This document shows, in pieces, positions 36,457-46,903 of a stretch of DNA of 64,000 bases. Under the pieces are notes generated by a model, which made no database searches, was not told where the DNA came from, and saw nothing but the letters and a program-made list of their open reading frames with translations. A program made the translations under genes and the position numbers. Position 1 is the stretch's first letter, and every line of letters starts with the position of its first letter. The DNA is taken from contig JAPFCR010000008.1 of assembly GCA_026169375.1 (NCBI GenBank), forward strand, positions 16,069-80,068, read 5' to 3'. The DNA comes from Sporosarcina sp. (lineage in GTDB: Bacteria; Bacillota; Bacilli; Bacillales_A; Planococcaceae).

Positions 36457-36806
36457 TTAGACGAGAAATGATAGACTGGAAAAGAGCAACGGAATCTTTA
36501 CTTGTCACAATAGAAAAACAGCAAGCAGATAAAAGGAGTGAAGTAATTGAACGAGTAGAAAAACTACTCGATGTTCGAGAACAACTTCAAAAAAATTTCC
36601 AAGCACCTTTTACGAAAGAAGAAGAAGCTTTTGGGAAAGAAATCGTTCAATTAGAGCAACAACTTCAAACAAAGATGAAAGATTTTTTTGAAGTGATTCA
36701 ACAAGATATTTCAGTGACCCAGTCTAAAAAGACCAATATGAAAAGTTATGTGAATCCGTACCGTAATCTTGCACAAGACGGTGCTTATTATGACACAAAA
36801 CAGTAA
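36453..36806 (+). CDS. fliT: FliT-like flagellar protein
   Basis: 117 residues, helical and charged; low sequence conservation, identified mainly by position after fliS and by size. In B. subtilis FliT is a FliD chaperone. Start overlaps the fliS stop, so coupled. Segments: LLVTIEKQQADKRSEVIERV and PFTKEEEAFGKEIVQLEQQL. Confidence 0.75.
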   Translation: MIRREMIDWKRATESLLVTIEKQQADKRSEVIERVEKLLDVREQLQKNFQAPFTKEEEAFGKEIVQLEQQLQTKMKDFFEVIQQDISVTQSKKTNMKSYVNPYRNLAQDGAYYDTKQ

Positions 36807-36828
36807 TTCAACTTAATATATTTAAATA

Positions 36829-36869
36829 AACAGGTGAAGGAATAGATGTATTTCTTCACCTGTTTTTCT
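36829..36869 (+). terminator. Terminator of late flagellar operon
   Basis: AACAGGTGAAGGAA pairs with TTTCTTCACCTGTT, then T-rich. Confidence 0.85.
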
Positions 36870-37163
36870 TTTTACGGCTTATCAAAACCTGATTTATTTC
36901 CAGAACGAAAAGATGGATTTTCAAGAACATGTATTGATCGTTATAGTTAGGGAACCTTTGAAGAGGGGCTTGCATTGCCTACGAGTCACTCAAGATAAAA
37001 ACAAACTGAAGAAAAATGCCGACAAATCAGATAGTTCATCTAAAATGCCCAAATAAACAGGAAACTATGTTATAATTAAGGCAATAATAGATAATGTTTT
37101 TCAATCAGCCATACCTTTACAATTTGAAAAAATAAAAAATTGAACGAAATAGATTATCTATTT

Positions 37164-37189
37164 GTTTAAGAATTATTTTTTTAGGGAAG
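37164..37189 (+). promoter_or_regulatory. Possible SigB promoter of hpf
   Basis: GTTTAA, 14 nt, GGGAAG; close to the SigB pattern GTTTAA-N12-15-GGGTAT. hpf is SigB/SigH-controlled in B. subtilis. A SigA-like TATAAT lies at 37071-37076. Confidence 0.5.
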
Positions 37190-37235
37190 TAGCAAAGTAT
37201 ACTATTAATGAAGAGGTTAAGAAGGAGGAGTTTAT

Positions 37236-37787
37236 ATGTTAAACTTTAACATCCGAGGCGAAAATTTAGAGGTGACTCCAGCAATTCGTGAACACGTGGA
37301 GAGTAAAGTAAGTAAACTTGAAAGGTACTTCACGGATGAAGTAAATGCAACGGCACATACTAATTTGAAAGTTTATAATGACAAACAAACAAAAGTTGAA
37401 ATCACGATTCCGATGAAAAATTTAACATTGCGTGCAGAAGAGCGTCACGATGATATGTACGCAGCAATTGATTTAATTGTTGATAAACTAGAAAGACAAA
37501 TCCGTAAATACAAAACAAGAGTAAACCGCAGATTCCGTGAGCGTGAAGGTGTTGCAGCATTCTTTGCATCTGTTGCACAAGAAAATGCACCAGAAGAAAA
37601 TGAAGATGAGTTCCAAGTTGTCCGTACAAAGCGTTTCGATTTAAAACCAATGGACGAAGAAGAAGCAATTCTTCAAATGAACATGCTTGGTCATAATTTC
37701 TTCGTTTTCACAGATGCAGAATCTGATGACACGAACATCGTCTACAAGCGTAGAGATGGAAAGTACGGTCTTATTGAAACGAGCTAA
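37236..37787 (+). CDS. hpf: Long-form ribosome hibernation promoting factor
   Basis: 183 residues. N-terminal S30AE domain (1-100: MLNFNIRGENLEVTPAIREH) blocks the decoding channel; the C-terminal domain (about 125-183: VVRTKRFDLKPMDEEEAILQ, VYKRRDGKYGLIE) dimerises to give 100S ribosomes. Length shows the long form. AAGGAGGAG upstream. Single gene with terminator between fliT and secA, as in B. subtilis (yvyD). Confidence 0.96.
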   Translation: MLNFNIRGENLEVTPAIREHVESKVSKLERYFTDEVNATAHTNLKVYNDKQTKVEITIPMKNLTLRAEERHDDMYAAIDLIVDKLERQIRKYKTRVNRRFREREGVAAFFASVAQENAPEENEDEFQVVRTKRFDLKPMDEEEAILQMNMLGHNFFVFTDAESDDTNIVYKRRDGKYGLIETS

Positions 37788-37795
37788 CTGAATAA

Positions 37796-37837
37796 AAGGA
37801 TTCTCCGTGTGCGAAATTACACGGAGAATCTTTTTTT
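37796..37837 (+). terminator. Terminator of hpf
   Basis: AAGGATTCTCCGTGT pairs with ACACGGAGAATCTTT; T-run. Confidence 0.9.
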
Positions 37838-37982
37838 GTTAGAAAATATCACTGAAGGCATTGTATTGTTCGCGTTTTTAGTGGCGAGCAGTGTGAGGAT
37901 GTAAAATAACACAGTGTGACATTTGCACCGCGCATTTTGCAGTGTTAAACTGAAGGGTGAACTAAATGAGGATGTGACTTAC

Positions 37983-40490
37983 ATGCTAAAAGTATTAAGT
38001 AAAATATTCGATTCAAATAAAAGAGATTTAAAACGTTTAGAACGTATTGCAAATAATGTTGAAGCGCTTGAAAGTGACATCGAACCCCTTTCTGATGAGC
38101 AGTTAGCTGCCAAAACAGAAGAGTTTAAAGAGCGTTATCAAAACGGAGAAACCTTGGAAGATCTTCAGGTAGAGGCTTTCACTGTTGTACGAGAAGCATC
38201 ACGTCGTGTACTTGGTTTACACCCTTTCCGCGTACAAATTATTGGTGCTGCAGCTCTACATGAAGGAAATATTGCAGAGATGAAAACAGGTGAAGGAAAG
38301 ACGTTAACTTCCACACTCGCTGTTTATTTAAATGCATTGACAGGAAAAGGCGTTCATGTCATTACGGTGAACGAGTATTTAGCGAGCCGTGATGCTGAAG
38401 AAATGGGCGTCCTTTATGAGTTTTTAGGAATGACAGTCGGTTTAAACTTAAACAGTATGACAAAAGAAGAAAAACGTGAAGCGTATGAAGCAGATATTAC
38501 GTATAGTACAAATAACGAGTTAGGTTTTGACTATTTACGAGATAATATGGTGCTTTACAATCATGAAAAAGTTCAACGTCCGCTTCATTTTGCGGTCATT
38601 GACGAGGTTGACTCGATTTTAATTGACGAAGCGAGAACGCCGCTTATTATTTCAGGTCAAGCTGCAAAAGCTGCGAACTTATATCGTTTAGCGAATACAT
38701 TTGTGACGACTTTAAAAGAAGAGGAAGATTACTCTTATGATGAGTCGACAAAAGGTGTCGTTTTAACAGAATCAGGTGTTGAAAAAGCAGAGAAAGCATT
38801 CAAAATCGACAACTTATTCGATTTAGATCATGTGACGCTTTTACACGGCATTAACCAGGCGTTAAAAGCACAAGTAAGTATGCATGTTGACGTAGATTAT
38901 GTTGTGGATGACGGAAACGTTGTCATTGTTGACTCTTTCACAGGACGTCTTATGAAAGGCCGACGTTATAGTGATGGACTTCACCAAGCAATTGAAGCGA
39001 AAGAAGGTCTAGAAGTTCAAAACGAATCGATGACACTCGCGACGATTACATTCCAGAACTATTTCCGTATGTATGAGAAATTATCAGGAATGACAGGAAC
39101 AGCGAAAACGGAAGAAGAAGAGTTCCGTAATATTTACAATATGCAAGTTATTGAAATTCCAACGAATCGCCCGATTATTCGTGATGACCGTGCAGATTTA
39201 ATTTACGCGTCGATGGACGGGAAATATAAAGCTGTTGCTGAGGAAATTAAAGAGCGTTATGAAAAAGGACAACCTGTACTTGTTGGTACTGTAGCGATTG
39301 AGACGTCTGAAATTATTTCAGGGTACTTGAAGCAATTCGGTGTAAAACATGATGTGTTAAACGCTAAAAATCATGAACGAGAAGCCGATATTATTTTAAA
39401 TGCAGGTCAAAAAGGTGCAGTGACAATTGCGACGAATATGGCCGGTCGAGGTACGGATATTAAGCTTGGCGAAGGGGTTATCGAAGCGGGTGGTCTTGCG
39501 GTTATCGGTACAGAAAGACATGAATCACGTCGTATAGATAATCAGTTACGTGGACGTTCTGGTCGGCAAGGAGACCCTGGAATTACGCAGTTTTATTTAT
39601 CTTTAGAAGATGACTTAATGCGTCGTTTCGGTTCAGATCAGATGAAGTCTATGATGACGAAACTTGGGATGGATGATACAACGCCAATTCAATCGAAAAT
39701 GGTCTCACGTTCAGTTGAATCTGCACAGCGCCGTGTGGAAGGAAATAACTTCGACGCGCGTAAACGACTCTTACAATATGATGATGTCTTACGTCAACAA
39801 CGTGAAGTGATTTATGAAGAGCGAAATGAAGTATTAGAGTCTGATGATATTCGTTCGGTTGTTGAAAAGATGATTGCATCCGTCATTGAAAGAACAGTCG
39901 CAGCACATACGAGTGAAGAAAACCAAGACGAGTGGCATTTAAAAGGACTCGAAGATTTTGTTGGAGCAAATTTATTGCCAGAAGATCGTTTAACAGTTGC
40001 TGACTTTGAAGGCAAATCTGCTGATGAAATTGAAAAAACAATTCAAGATGCAGTGACAACACGTTATAATGAAAAAGAAGAAGAAATGACAGAAGAAAGA
40101 ATGCGTGAATTTGAGAAAGTTATTTTACTTCGCGCAATTGATACAAAATGGACAGACCATATCGATGCGATGGATCAACTCCGTCACGGTATCCATTTAC
40201 GTGCATACGGTCAAACAGATCCACTTCGCGAATACCAAAGTGAAGGGTTCACAATGTTTGAAGATATGGTGCTTGCGATTGAAAATGACGCAGCTCGTTT
40301 TGCGATGAAAGCAGAAATTCGCGAAAATCTTGAGCGTGAAGAAGTTGTCAAAGGCCAAGCGGTCAATCCAGGCGATGGTGAAGAAAAGAAAAAACCTCAG
40401 CCAGTTCGCCGTAGAGTCAATGTTGGTCGAAATGATCCATGTCCTTGTGGCAGTGGAAAAAAATATAAACATTGTCATGGTAGAAACTAA
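37983..40490 (+). CDS. secA: Preprotein translocase ATPase SecA
   Basis: Motor of the Sec pathway. 835 residues starting [20 protein letters not shown]; the in-frame start at 37923 would add 20 non-homologous residues. Walker [16 protein letters not shown]-type box [17 protein letters not shown], second RecA domain with [15 protein letters not shown] and [13 protein letters not shown], and the C-terminal zinc motif [17 protein letters not shown] (SecB/ribosome binding). The conserved prfB follows 32 nt downstream. Confidence 0.98.
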   Translation: MLKVLSKIFDSNKRDLKRLERIANNVEALESDIEPLSDEQLAAKTEEFKERYQNGETLEDLQVEAFTVVREASRRVLGLHPFRVQIIGAAALHEGNIAEMKTGEGKTLTSTLAVYLNALTGKGVHVITVNEYLASRDAEEMGVLYEFLGMTVGLNLNSMTKEEKREAYEADITYSTNNELGFDYLRDNMVLYNHEKVQRPLHFAVIDEVDSILIDEARTPLIISGQAAKAANLYRLANTFVTTLKEEEDYSYDESTKGVVLTESGVEKAEKAFKIDNLFDLDHVTLLHGINQALKAQVSMHVDVDYVVDDGNVVIVDSFTGRLMKGRRYSDGLHQAIEAKEGLEVQNESMTLATITFQNYFRMYEKLSGMTGTAKTEEEEFRNIYNMQVIEIPTNRPIIRDDRADLIYASMDGKYKAVAEEIKERYEKGQPVLVGTVAIETSEIISGYLKQFGVKHDVLNAKNHEREADIILNAGQKGAVTIATNMAGRGTDIKLGEGVIEAGGLAVIGTERHESRRIDNQLRGRSGRQGDPGITQFYLSLEDDLMRRFGSDQMKSMMTKLGMDDTTPIQSKMVSRSVESAQRRVEGNNFDARKRLLQYDDVLRQQREVIYEERNEVLESDDIRSVVEKMIASVIERTVAAHTSEENQDEWHLKGLEDFVGANLLPEDRLTVADFEGKSADEIEKTIQDAVTTRYNEKEEEMTEERMREFEKVILLRAIDTKWTDHIDAMDQLRHGIHLRAYGQTDPLREYQSEGFTMFEDMVLAIENDAARFAMKAEIRENLEREEVVKGQAVNPGDGEEKKKPQPVRRRVNVGRNDPCPCGSGKKYKHCHGRN

Positions 40491-40522
40491 TTGGTCGCTA
40501 TGATTTTGGGAGGAAAAAATGA

Positions 40523-41627
40523 ATGATTGAATTATCAGAAGTACGTAATGAGCTTGACAATACAGCTAAGAAATTAGTGGATTTCAGGGGGTCTCTTTGA
40601 CTTAGAAAACAAAGAGGCACGAATTCAAGAATTAGATGAAATGATGGCTGATCCCAGTTTTTGGAATGACCAAGAAACAGCGCAAAAAGTTATTAACGAA
40701 TCAAATGGATTGAAAGAAATTGTAGATGACTTCAATGAATTAAGTGAAGCGCAGGAAAATTTAGAAATGACACTTGAACTTCTAAGAGAAGAGTATGATG
40801 AAGACTTACAAAATGAACTCACGGAGGAACTTCAACCATTCCAACAACAACTAGAAGAATTTGAGTTACATTTATTATTAGGCGGCGAGTTTGACCGCCA
40901 TAATGCGGTGCTTGAACTTCACTCGGGTGCAGGTGGAACAGAGTCACAAGACTGGGCATCGATGCTACTACGTATGTATACGCGATGGGCAGAGAAGCAT
41001 AAGTTTGCGGTTGAGACAATCGATTACCAAGCAGGCGATGAGGCAGGTGTGAAATCAGTTGCATTGTCGATTAAAGGACATAATGCATTCGGTTATTTAA
41101 AAGCTGAAAAAGGCGTTCACCGTCTCGTTCGTATTTCACCGTTCGATTCATCAGGGCGTCGTCACACATCTTTCGTATCGTGTGAAATTATGCCTGAGTT
41201 TGACGGAGATATTGATATTGAAATCCGTACTGAAGATTTAAAAATTGATACGTATCGTTCAAGTGGTGCAGGTGGACAGCACGTTAACGTAACGGACTCA
41301 GCTGTTCGAATTACACACGTACCAACAGGAACAATTGTGACTTGTCAAACTGAACGTTCACAAATTAAAAACCGTGAACGTGCCATGAATTTACTTAAGT
41401 CAAAGCTTTATCAGTTAAAAGTTGAAGAAGAAGAAGAACGTTTAAGAGAAATTCGTGGTGAACAAAAAGAAATCGGATGGGGAAGTCAAATTCGTTCTTA
41501 CGTTTTCCACCCTTATTCGATGGTAAAAGATCACCGAACAGACGTAGAAACAGGAAACGTTGGTGCAGTGATGGATGGAGAGTTAGATTCGTTCATTAAC
41601 GCTTATTTACGTTCACAAATTAATTAA
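40523..41627 (+). CDS. prfB: Peptide chain release factor 2, programmed +1 frameshift
   Basis: RF2 reads UAA/UGA. The ATG at 40523 opens 25 codons ending at an in-frame TGA (40598-40600). The site AGGGGGTCTCTTTGAC combines an internal Shine-Dalgarno (AGGGGG), a slippery CTT and a UGA-C stop. Slipping +1 continues [20 protein letters not shown], giving 367 residues. GGQ is present ([16 protein letters not shown]); the stop-reading SPF motif is present ([14 protein letters not shown]). Low RF2 favours the shift (autoregulation). Site GGGAGG upstream. Confidence 0.97.
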
Positions 41628-41884
41628 AAGGTTTAATCTGTTTAAAAATCGTGTATATATACTGTATAAGATATTGTGAATGGCACAAAATAAGTGATGA
41701 ATGTTTGTTCACAAAGACTTCACAGAATAGACAAGGATTGTTAACTTACATCTGTCGTATATTTTTTTATGTGAACCAAGCTTTTTATAACTCAAAAGGT
41801 TTTAAAATGGTATACTGTATTTTGGGATTATGGTAATATAAGATTCCTGAAATAAATTTTTAAATATTTAAAGGAGGAAACAAA

Positions 41885-42223
41885 ATGAAAAAGAAATTAT
41901 TAGCAGCAATTTTCGGCGCTACATTAGTACTCGGTGCATGTGGTGGCGGTGGAGACACAGACACAGGTACAGATGATGGTGCTACAGGTGACGATACAGC
42001 ATCAGCAGTAGACGCTGAAGCGGTATTCCAACAAAGCTGTGCATCATGTCACGGTGGTAACTTAGAAGGGGCAAGTGCTCCAGCATTAGATACAGTTGGC
42101 GCTGATTTAAGTGAAGATGAAATCCATGACATCATTGAAAATGGACAAGGCGGTATGCCACCAGGACTCATCAAAGGTGATGACGCAGACGCTGTTGCAG
42201 CTTGGTTAGCAGATAAACAATAA
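41885..42223 (+). CDS. cccB: Cytochrome c551 lipoprotein
   Basis: 112 residues. Lipoprotein signal [19 protein letters not shown] with lipobox LGAC (Cys19), a Gly/Asp/Thr-rich linker, and a class I cytochrome c domain with CASCH heme site and distal methionine in GGMPPGL. Membrane-anchored electron carrier to terminal oxidase. Same place as cccB in B. subtilis. AAGGAGG upstream and terminator downstream. Confidence 0.95.
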   Translation: MKKKLLAAIFGATLVLGACGGGGDTDTGTDDGATGDDTASAVDAEAVFQQSCASCHGGNLEGASAPALDTVGADLSEDEIHDIIENGQGGMPPGLIKGDDADAVAAWLADKQ

Positions 42224-42237
42224 GAATGATTAAAAGT

Positions 42238-42273
42238 AGCTTGTAGACGAATTTGTCTACAAGCTTTTTTTTG
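42238..42273 (+). terminator. Terminator of cccB
   Basis: AGCTTGTAGAC pairs with GTCTACAAGCT around 6 nt, then T7. Confidence 0.93.
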
Positions 42274-42505
42274 CGTTTTTATGCATTTCTTTTGACGTTG
42301 GGATTATTTTCAGGAAAAATGTTTGAGAACATTCTGCTGAAATTTGTATAAAATGAAAGAAGTTTAGATGATTACATAAAAAAAGTAAGTAATAGGTTGG
42401 TTTATTACTAGATTGAAATATAACTGTAATAACTTTTGACAAGAAAACATGTTATACTCTATAAGGTAAGAAAATAAAGGTCTAAATAGTTCAGGTGGGT
42501 TTAAA

Positions 42506-43189
42506 TTGATAAAAATGAAAAACGTATATAAAAAATATGCGAATGGTGTCGTTGCCTCAAATGGGATTAATATCGACATACATCGAGGCGAATTTGTTTA
42601 TGTAGTAGGACCCAGTGGTGCTGGTAAGTCTACTTTTATAAAAATGATATATAGAGAAGAAGTGCCAACGAATGGAGAAGTCCATTTTGACAACATTAAC
42701 GTTGGGCAATTGCAACAAAAAGAAGTCCCCAAACTGCGACGTCGAATTGGTGTTGTGTTTCAAGACTTTAAATTATTACCGAAGTTAAATGTTTATGAAA
42801 ACATTGCTTTCGCGTTAGAAGTGATTGAAGAAACACCTGCAGAAATAAGAAAAAAAGTTAACGAGGTTTTGAAACTCGTTGGATTAACACAAAAAGCGCG
42901 TATGTTTCCGAATGAGCTATCTGGTGGCGAGCAACAACGTGTTTCAATTGCACGGTCTATTGTCAACCAGCCGGAACTTGTGATAGCGGATGAGCCGACA
43001 GGAAATTTAGATCCGGAAACATCATGGGATATTATGGATATATTTGAAAAAATTAATGCGCGTGGTACGACAATTATTATGGCAACGCATAATAAAGAAG
43101 TTGTAAATACGATTCGTCACCGCGTGATTGCGATTGAAGGCGGAATCATCATCCGAGATGAAATTGGAGGTGATTACGGCTATGAATAG
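42506..43189 (+). CDS. ftsE: FtsE, ATPase of FtsEX
   Basis: 227 residues from TTG (42506), AGGTGGG 8 nt upstream. ABC ATPase: Walker A GPSGAGKS, Q-loop VFQDFKLLP, signature LSGGEQQR, Walker B VIADEPTGNLD, H-loop ATHN. With FtsX it controls a peptidoglycan hydrolase across the membrane. Overlaps ftsX by 8 nt. Confidence 0.97.
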   Translation: MIKMKNVYKKYANGVVASNGINIDIHRGEFVYVVGPSGAGKSTFIKMIYREEVPTNGEVHFDNINVGQLQQKEVPKLRRRIGVVFQDFKLLPKLNVYENIAFALEVIEETPAEIRKKVNEVLKLVGLTQKARMFPNELSGGEQQRVSIARSIVNQPELVIADEPTGNLDPETSWDIMDIFEKINARGTTIIMATHNKEVVNTIRHRVIAIEGGIIIRDEIGGDYGYE

Positions 43190-44066
43190 TGAGACGTTAA
43201 AACGGCATTTTCGTGAGAGTTTTAAAAGTATTGGTCGTAATCGATGGATGACATTTGCTTCAATTAGTGCAGTGACTGTTACATTGATAATTGTTGGCGT
43301 TTTTATGACGATGATGATGAATTTAGATAAAATTGCCACGAATTTAGAAGAAGATGTTGAAATAAAAGTACTTGTTGATCTTGCAGCAGATGACGCAGCA
43401 ATTAAAGAATTAGAAAAACAATTAAAAGACAATCCTAAACTCACCGAAATTGAGTTTTCTTCCAATGAAGAAGAACTTGAAATTATGATTAAAGGATACG
43501 GTGAAGAGTTCGCCTTATATAAACAAGGGAACCCATTACGACATGTCTTTTATGTCAAAGCAACAGACCCACAAGATACAATCAAAGTGGCGAAAGAAAT
43601 TGAAGGTTATGACTACGCCTTCGAAGTGAAATACGGAGAAGGAAAAGTCGAAAAGCTGTTCAATATTCTAAATACCGGTCGTAATGTTGGGATTGTATTA
43701 ATGATCGCCTTAGTATTTACAGCGATGTTCTTAATCTCTAATACGATTCGAATTACAATTGTGGCACGTAAACAAGAAATAGAGATTATGAAACTAGTAG
43801 GTGCAACCAATAGTTTTGTTCGTATTCCATTCATTTTAGAAGGCATATGGCTCGGAATACTAGGTGCAATATTACCAATGATTTTAATAACACTTGCTTA
43901 TTTTAATCTTTATGATTATATACAACCAAAGTTAGAGGGGGAGTTATTTCAACCTCTATCTAAAACGCCGTTCATTTATCAGTTAAATGGCTTATTATTA
44001 TTAATTGGTATCTTTATCGGTGCGTGGGGAAGTTTTATGTCTGTACGAAAATTTTTAAAAGTTTAA
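43182..44066 (+). CDS. ftsX: FtsX, membrane subunit of FtsEX
   Basis: 294 residues from the ATG at 43182 (MNSETLKRHFRESFKSIGRN), inside the ftsE end. Four membrane helices: one at about 23-45, the extracellular domain (50-165), then three (VGIVLMIALVFTAMFLISN; FILEGIWLGILGAILPMILI; a last one near the C-terminus). The upstream in-frame ATG at 43128 is inside ftsE and unlikely. Confidence 0.96.
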   Translation: MNSETLKRHFRESFKSIGRNRWMTFASISAVTVTLIIVGVFMTMMMNLDKIATNLEEDVEIKVLVDLAADDAAIKELEKQLKDNPKLTEIEFSSNEEELEIMIKGYGEEFALYKQGNPLRHVFYVKATDPQDTIKVAKEIEGYDYAFEVKYGEGKVEKLFNILNTGRNVGIVLMIALVFTAMFLISNTIRITIVARKQEIEIMKLVGATNSFVRIPFILEGIWLGILGAILPMILITLAYFNLYDYIQPKLEGELFQPLSKTPFIYQLNGLLLLIGIFIGAWGSFMSVRKFLKV

Positions 44067-44101
44067 TCACAAAAGTGTGAAATGAGAGGGGAACGTTTAC
44101 G

Positions 44102-45424
44102 TTGAGAATGTCAAAATGGATGCTATCGGTTTTGATAGCTACTCTTGTGCTGTCTTTTGGTACAGGAAATCCACAAGTCTTAGCAGCTTCACTGAAAGAT
44201 ATGAAAGATGAGAAGAATACACTCGAAAAAAAGAAAAAGAATTTAAATAGTAATATTCAAGTAAAAGAAAAAGAGATATCAACAAATCAATCAAAAGTTG
44301 AACAAATTCAAGAGAAAATTAATCAATTAAACAATGAAGTAGAAAAAACGAACAGCAAGATTACGGCATTGCAAAATGAAATTTCAGAAACAATCGCAGA
44401 AATCGATGCGTTAAAAGAATCGATTGCAGACTTAGAAAAGAAAATTCAAGAGCGTGATGAAGTATTACGTGAACGTGCTCGTGCTATGCAAGCAAATGGT
44501 GGTACAGTAAATTATATCGATGTATTGCTTGGCGCAAATAGTTTCGCAGATTTTATTGATAGAATCTCAGCGGTCAATACATTAGTTGACGCTGACCGTA
44601 AAATTATGCAGAAACAAGCGGAGGATCAAAAACAACTAGAAGAAGAGAAGAAACTTGTTGAACAGAAATTAGCGAAATTGGAAGCAGATAAAAGTGAATT
44701 AGAAGAGTTAAAAGCATCCCTTCAATCACAAAAAGCAGAACAAGATCGTCTCGTCGCTCAGTTAACTAAAGAACTAGAGAAACTTAACACAGAAAAAACA
44801 AGTTTAGAAACTGATTTACATGAAGTTCATGAGTTAAGTGCTGAACTAACGCAAGAAATTGAAGCGGAAGAAAGTCGTCTAGCAGAGCTTGCACGTCAAG
44901 CAGAAATTGAAAGACAAAAGCGTGCACAAGCGAAAGCAAAGGCAAATACAAGCTCAAACACTGGTTCAAGTAACAGCACTTCATCAAATGCAGGAAGTGC
45001 ACCATCTGTTTCAAATGGGACTTGGACAAGACCTACATCTGGTCGTGTGTCTTCTGAATTTGGAGGAAGAAATATCGGTTTCGCTTCAAGTAATCACAGA
45101 GGAATCGATATCGCGAACCCAGTTGGTACACCAGTTGTCGCAGCTGGCGATGGAGTCGTTGGACGTACAGGTGTTATTGGTACATACGGAAATGTGGTCA
45201 TGGTTACACATTCTGTAAACGGTAAGATTTATACGACGTTGTATGCACACCTTTCAAGCATTAACGTGAGTCCTGGGCAAACAGTTTCAAAAGGACAAAC
45301 AATTGGACGAATTGGTATGACTGGAAGAACTTCTGGTCCACATTTACACTTTGAATTTCATGTAGGTGGATGGACAGGCTTTGGTCCTTCAGCAGTGAAT
45401 CCTAGAAGTCACGTTCCAATTTAA
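44102..45424 (+). CDS. Coiled-coil M23 peptidoglycan hydrolase (EnvC/CwlO-like organisation)
   Basis: 440 residues from TTG (44102), GAGGGG upstream. Signal peptide (MSKWMLSVLIATLVLSFGTG, cleavage near VLAAS), long coiled-coil (25-265), Ser/Asn-rich linker (about 275-305), and an LytM/M23 domain with zinc ligands SNHRGIDIANP (H-x3-D) and SGPHLHFEF (H-x-H). Directly behind ftsX, so probably the hydrolase activated by FtsEX, as for CwlO in B. subtilis and EnvC/PcsB elsewhere. Confidence 0.92.
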   Translation: MRMSKWMLSVLIATLVLSFGTGNPQVLAASLKDMKDEKNTLEKKKKNLNSNIQVKEKEISTNQSKVEQIQEKINQLNNEVEKTNSKITALQNEISETIAEIDALKESIADLEKKIQERDEVLRERARAMQANGGTVNYIDVLLGANSFADFIDRISAVNTLVDADRKIMQKQAEDQKQLEEEKKLVEQKLAKLEADKSELEELKASLQSQKAEQDRLVAQLTKELEKLNTEKTSLETDLHEVHELSAELTQEIEAEESRLAELARQAEIERQKRAQAKAKANTSSNTGSSNSTSSNAGSAPSVSNGTWTRPTSGRVSSEFGGRNIGFASSNHRGIDIANPVGTPVVAAGDGVVGRTGVIGTYGNVVMVTHSVNGKIYTTLYAHLSSINVSPGQTVSKGQTIGRIGMTGRTSGPHLHFEFHVGGWTGFGPSAVNPRSHVPI

Positions 45425-45445
45425 TTAATATGCACAAAAACGACG

Positions 45446-45493
45446 ACCGCAAGTAAAATTGGGAGGATTTCTCATTTTACTTGCGGTTTTTTA
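45446..45493 (+). terminator. Terminator of ftsEX-hydrolase operon
   Basis: ACCGCAAGTAAAA pairs with TTTTACTTGCGGT, then T6. Confidence 0.93.
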
Positions 45494-45581
45494 ATTGGTT
45501 CATTCAATAAGCTCCGTTGCTAGTCAAACCGAAGTCAGTTCAGTACAATATGACATAGATGCCAAATGGAGGTGTTTTTGT

Positions 45582-46226
45582 ATGTTTATTACGAAGTATT
45601 TTCAAGTGATCAACTTAACAATGCCATCTTCATGGGTTGCACTTCTACTCTCTTTTCTGATTACCTACATGATTGTAAGAGTAAAGTTTGGAAAAGAACT
45701 GGCTCACTTTTTAGGAGATGCTATGTTTTATTTTGTCATCGTTTGGAAGTTCTCTGTTGTCTTAACTGATTTTAAAACAATTCTCCAATTTCCATTATCC
45801 GTTCTATATTTCAATGGTGGGAAAGTTGGCGTTTATTTAGGTGTAGTGGCCGTGATTCTACATGTATTCTTTTCATTCAAGAAGAAGCGTATTATGAAAG
45901 AAGATGTATTCGGTTTACTTATAGGAAGTATCGTTACTTTATCGATGTATCAAGTGTGGGTCGCGCTATTTAATACAGGACCGTTTGGTATTCGCATTGT
46001 GACAGTACTGACATTTCTTATTTTTTTACTGACAGTTTTATTGATTAATCAATTCAAAAAAATGCCGAAAGAGCTCATCTTTTTGACAATTGGTTTACAT
46101 CTTTTTATAAGCGCATTACAACCAGCAGGAATATTCCAAACATCAACAATTGTTATGGGAATCATCGGTGGAATTTTGATGATTGTCATGCATAAAGAGA
46201 AATCGAATATGGAGGCAAAACATTGA
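45582..46226 (+). CDS. Polytopic membrane protein of unknown function
   Basis: 214 residues with six predicted membrane helices (for example SWVALLLSFLITYMIVRV, KVGVYLGVVAVILHVFFSF). ATG at 45582 follows GGAGGTG; upstream in-frame starts lack a site. It overlaps the thioredoxin-like gene by 4 nt (TTGA), so the two are translationally coupled. It might support disulfide or redox traffic, but no DsbD/CcdA cysteines are visible, so that is only positional. Confidence 0.75.
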   Translation: MFITKYFQVINLTMPSSWVALLLSFLITYMIVRVKFGKELAHFLGDAMFYFVIVWKFSVVLTDFKTILQFPLSVLYFNGGKVGVYLGVVAVILHVFFSFKKKRIMKEDVFGLLIGSIVTLSMYQVWVALFNTGPFGIRIVTVLTFLIFLLTVLLINQFKKMPKELIFLTIGLHLFISALQPAGIFQTSTIVMGIIGGILMIVMHKEKSNMEAKH

Positions 46227-46816
46227 AAAAGATTATTGGTTATGTCATTGCAGCACTTATTGTCGGCACACTCGTTGTGCTCATGTTTAATAAAGATTCT
46301 GATGATGATGTCATTACATCTTCAGAAGGACTTGAAGAGCAAAGTGACACAGTCGAAAATTCAAATGCACAACCAGTTGAAGGGTTGGAACAAGGAGACA
46401 CACCACCTGATTTTGAACTAACAACATTAGATGGTGAAGTGTATAAGCTTTCTGATATGAAAGGGAAAAAGGTTATCCTAAACTTCTGGGCATCATGGTG
46501 TGGCCCGTGTAAAGCAGAAATGCCACATATGCAAAACTACTATGAAACGTATGCTGAAGAAGATAATGTGGAAATTCTTGCGGTGAATATGTCAACGCAA
46601 GAGCGAAGAGGAATGGAAGGCATTGAAGAGTTTATCGATTCTTATGGGCTTACGTTCCCAATTCCTTTAGATGAAGAAGGCGAAGCGATTGATGACTATC
46701 GTGTGATGACCATTCCAACAACGTATCTGTTAAATACAGACGGCACACTTGCACAAAAAATCATTGGTCCAATGGATGAGAAAACAATTCGCACGTTGGT
46801 GGAGCAATTAAACTAA
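46223..46816 (+). CDS. ResA/TlpA-like membrane-anchored thiol-disulfide oxidoreductase
   Basis: 197 residues from TTG (46223), GGAGG upstream. N-terminal anchor (IIGYVIAALIVGTLVVLMF), acidic linker, AhpC/TSA-type thioredoxin fold with active site FWASWCGPCKAEMP and cis-proline segment MTIPTTYLL. ResA reduces apocytochrome c heme-site cysteines outside the membrane; the cytochrome c gene 4 kb upstream makes that plausible. Could also be StoA- or YneN-like. Confidence 0.9.
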   Translation: MKKIIGYVIAALIVGTLVVLMFNKDSDDDVITSSEGLEEQSDTVENSNAQPVEGLEQGDTPPDFELTTLDGEVYKLSDMKGKKVILNFWASWCGPCKAEMPHMQNYYETYAEEDNVEILAVNMSTQERRGMEGIEEFIDSYGLTFPIPLDEEGEAIDDYRVMTIPTTYLLNTDGTLAQKIIGPMDEKTIRTLVEQLN

Positions 46817-46903
46817 TCTCTTTTTTTAATTAAATAACAAAACCGGCTAATCGTGTTGTAATCTTTCACCACGGTTCATATAGTGAACCAAGGGAGGGGT
46901 AGG

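Noticed and set aside
43022..43465. 147-codon minus-strand ORF over ftsE/ftsX
   Set aside because: Antisense to two strongly conserved genes.
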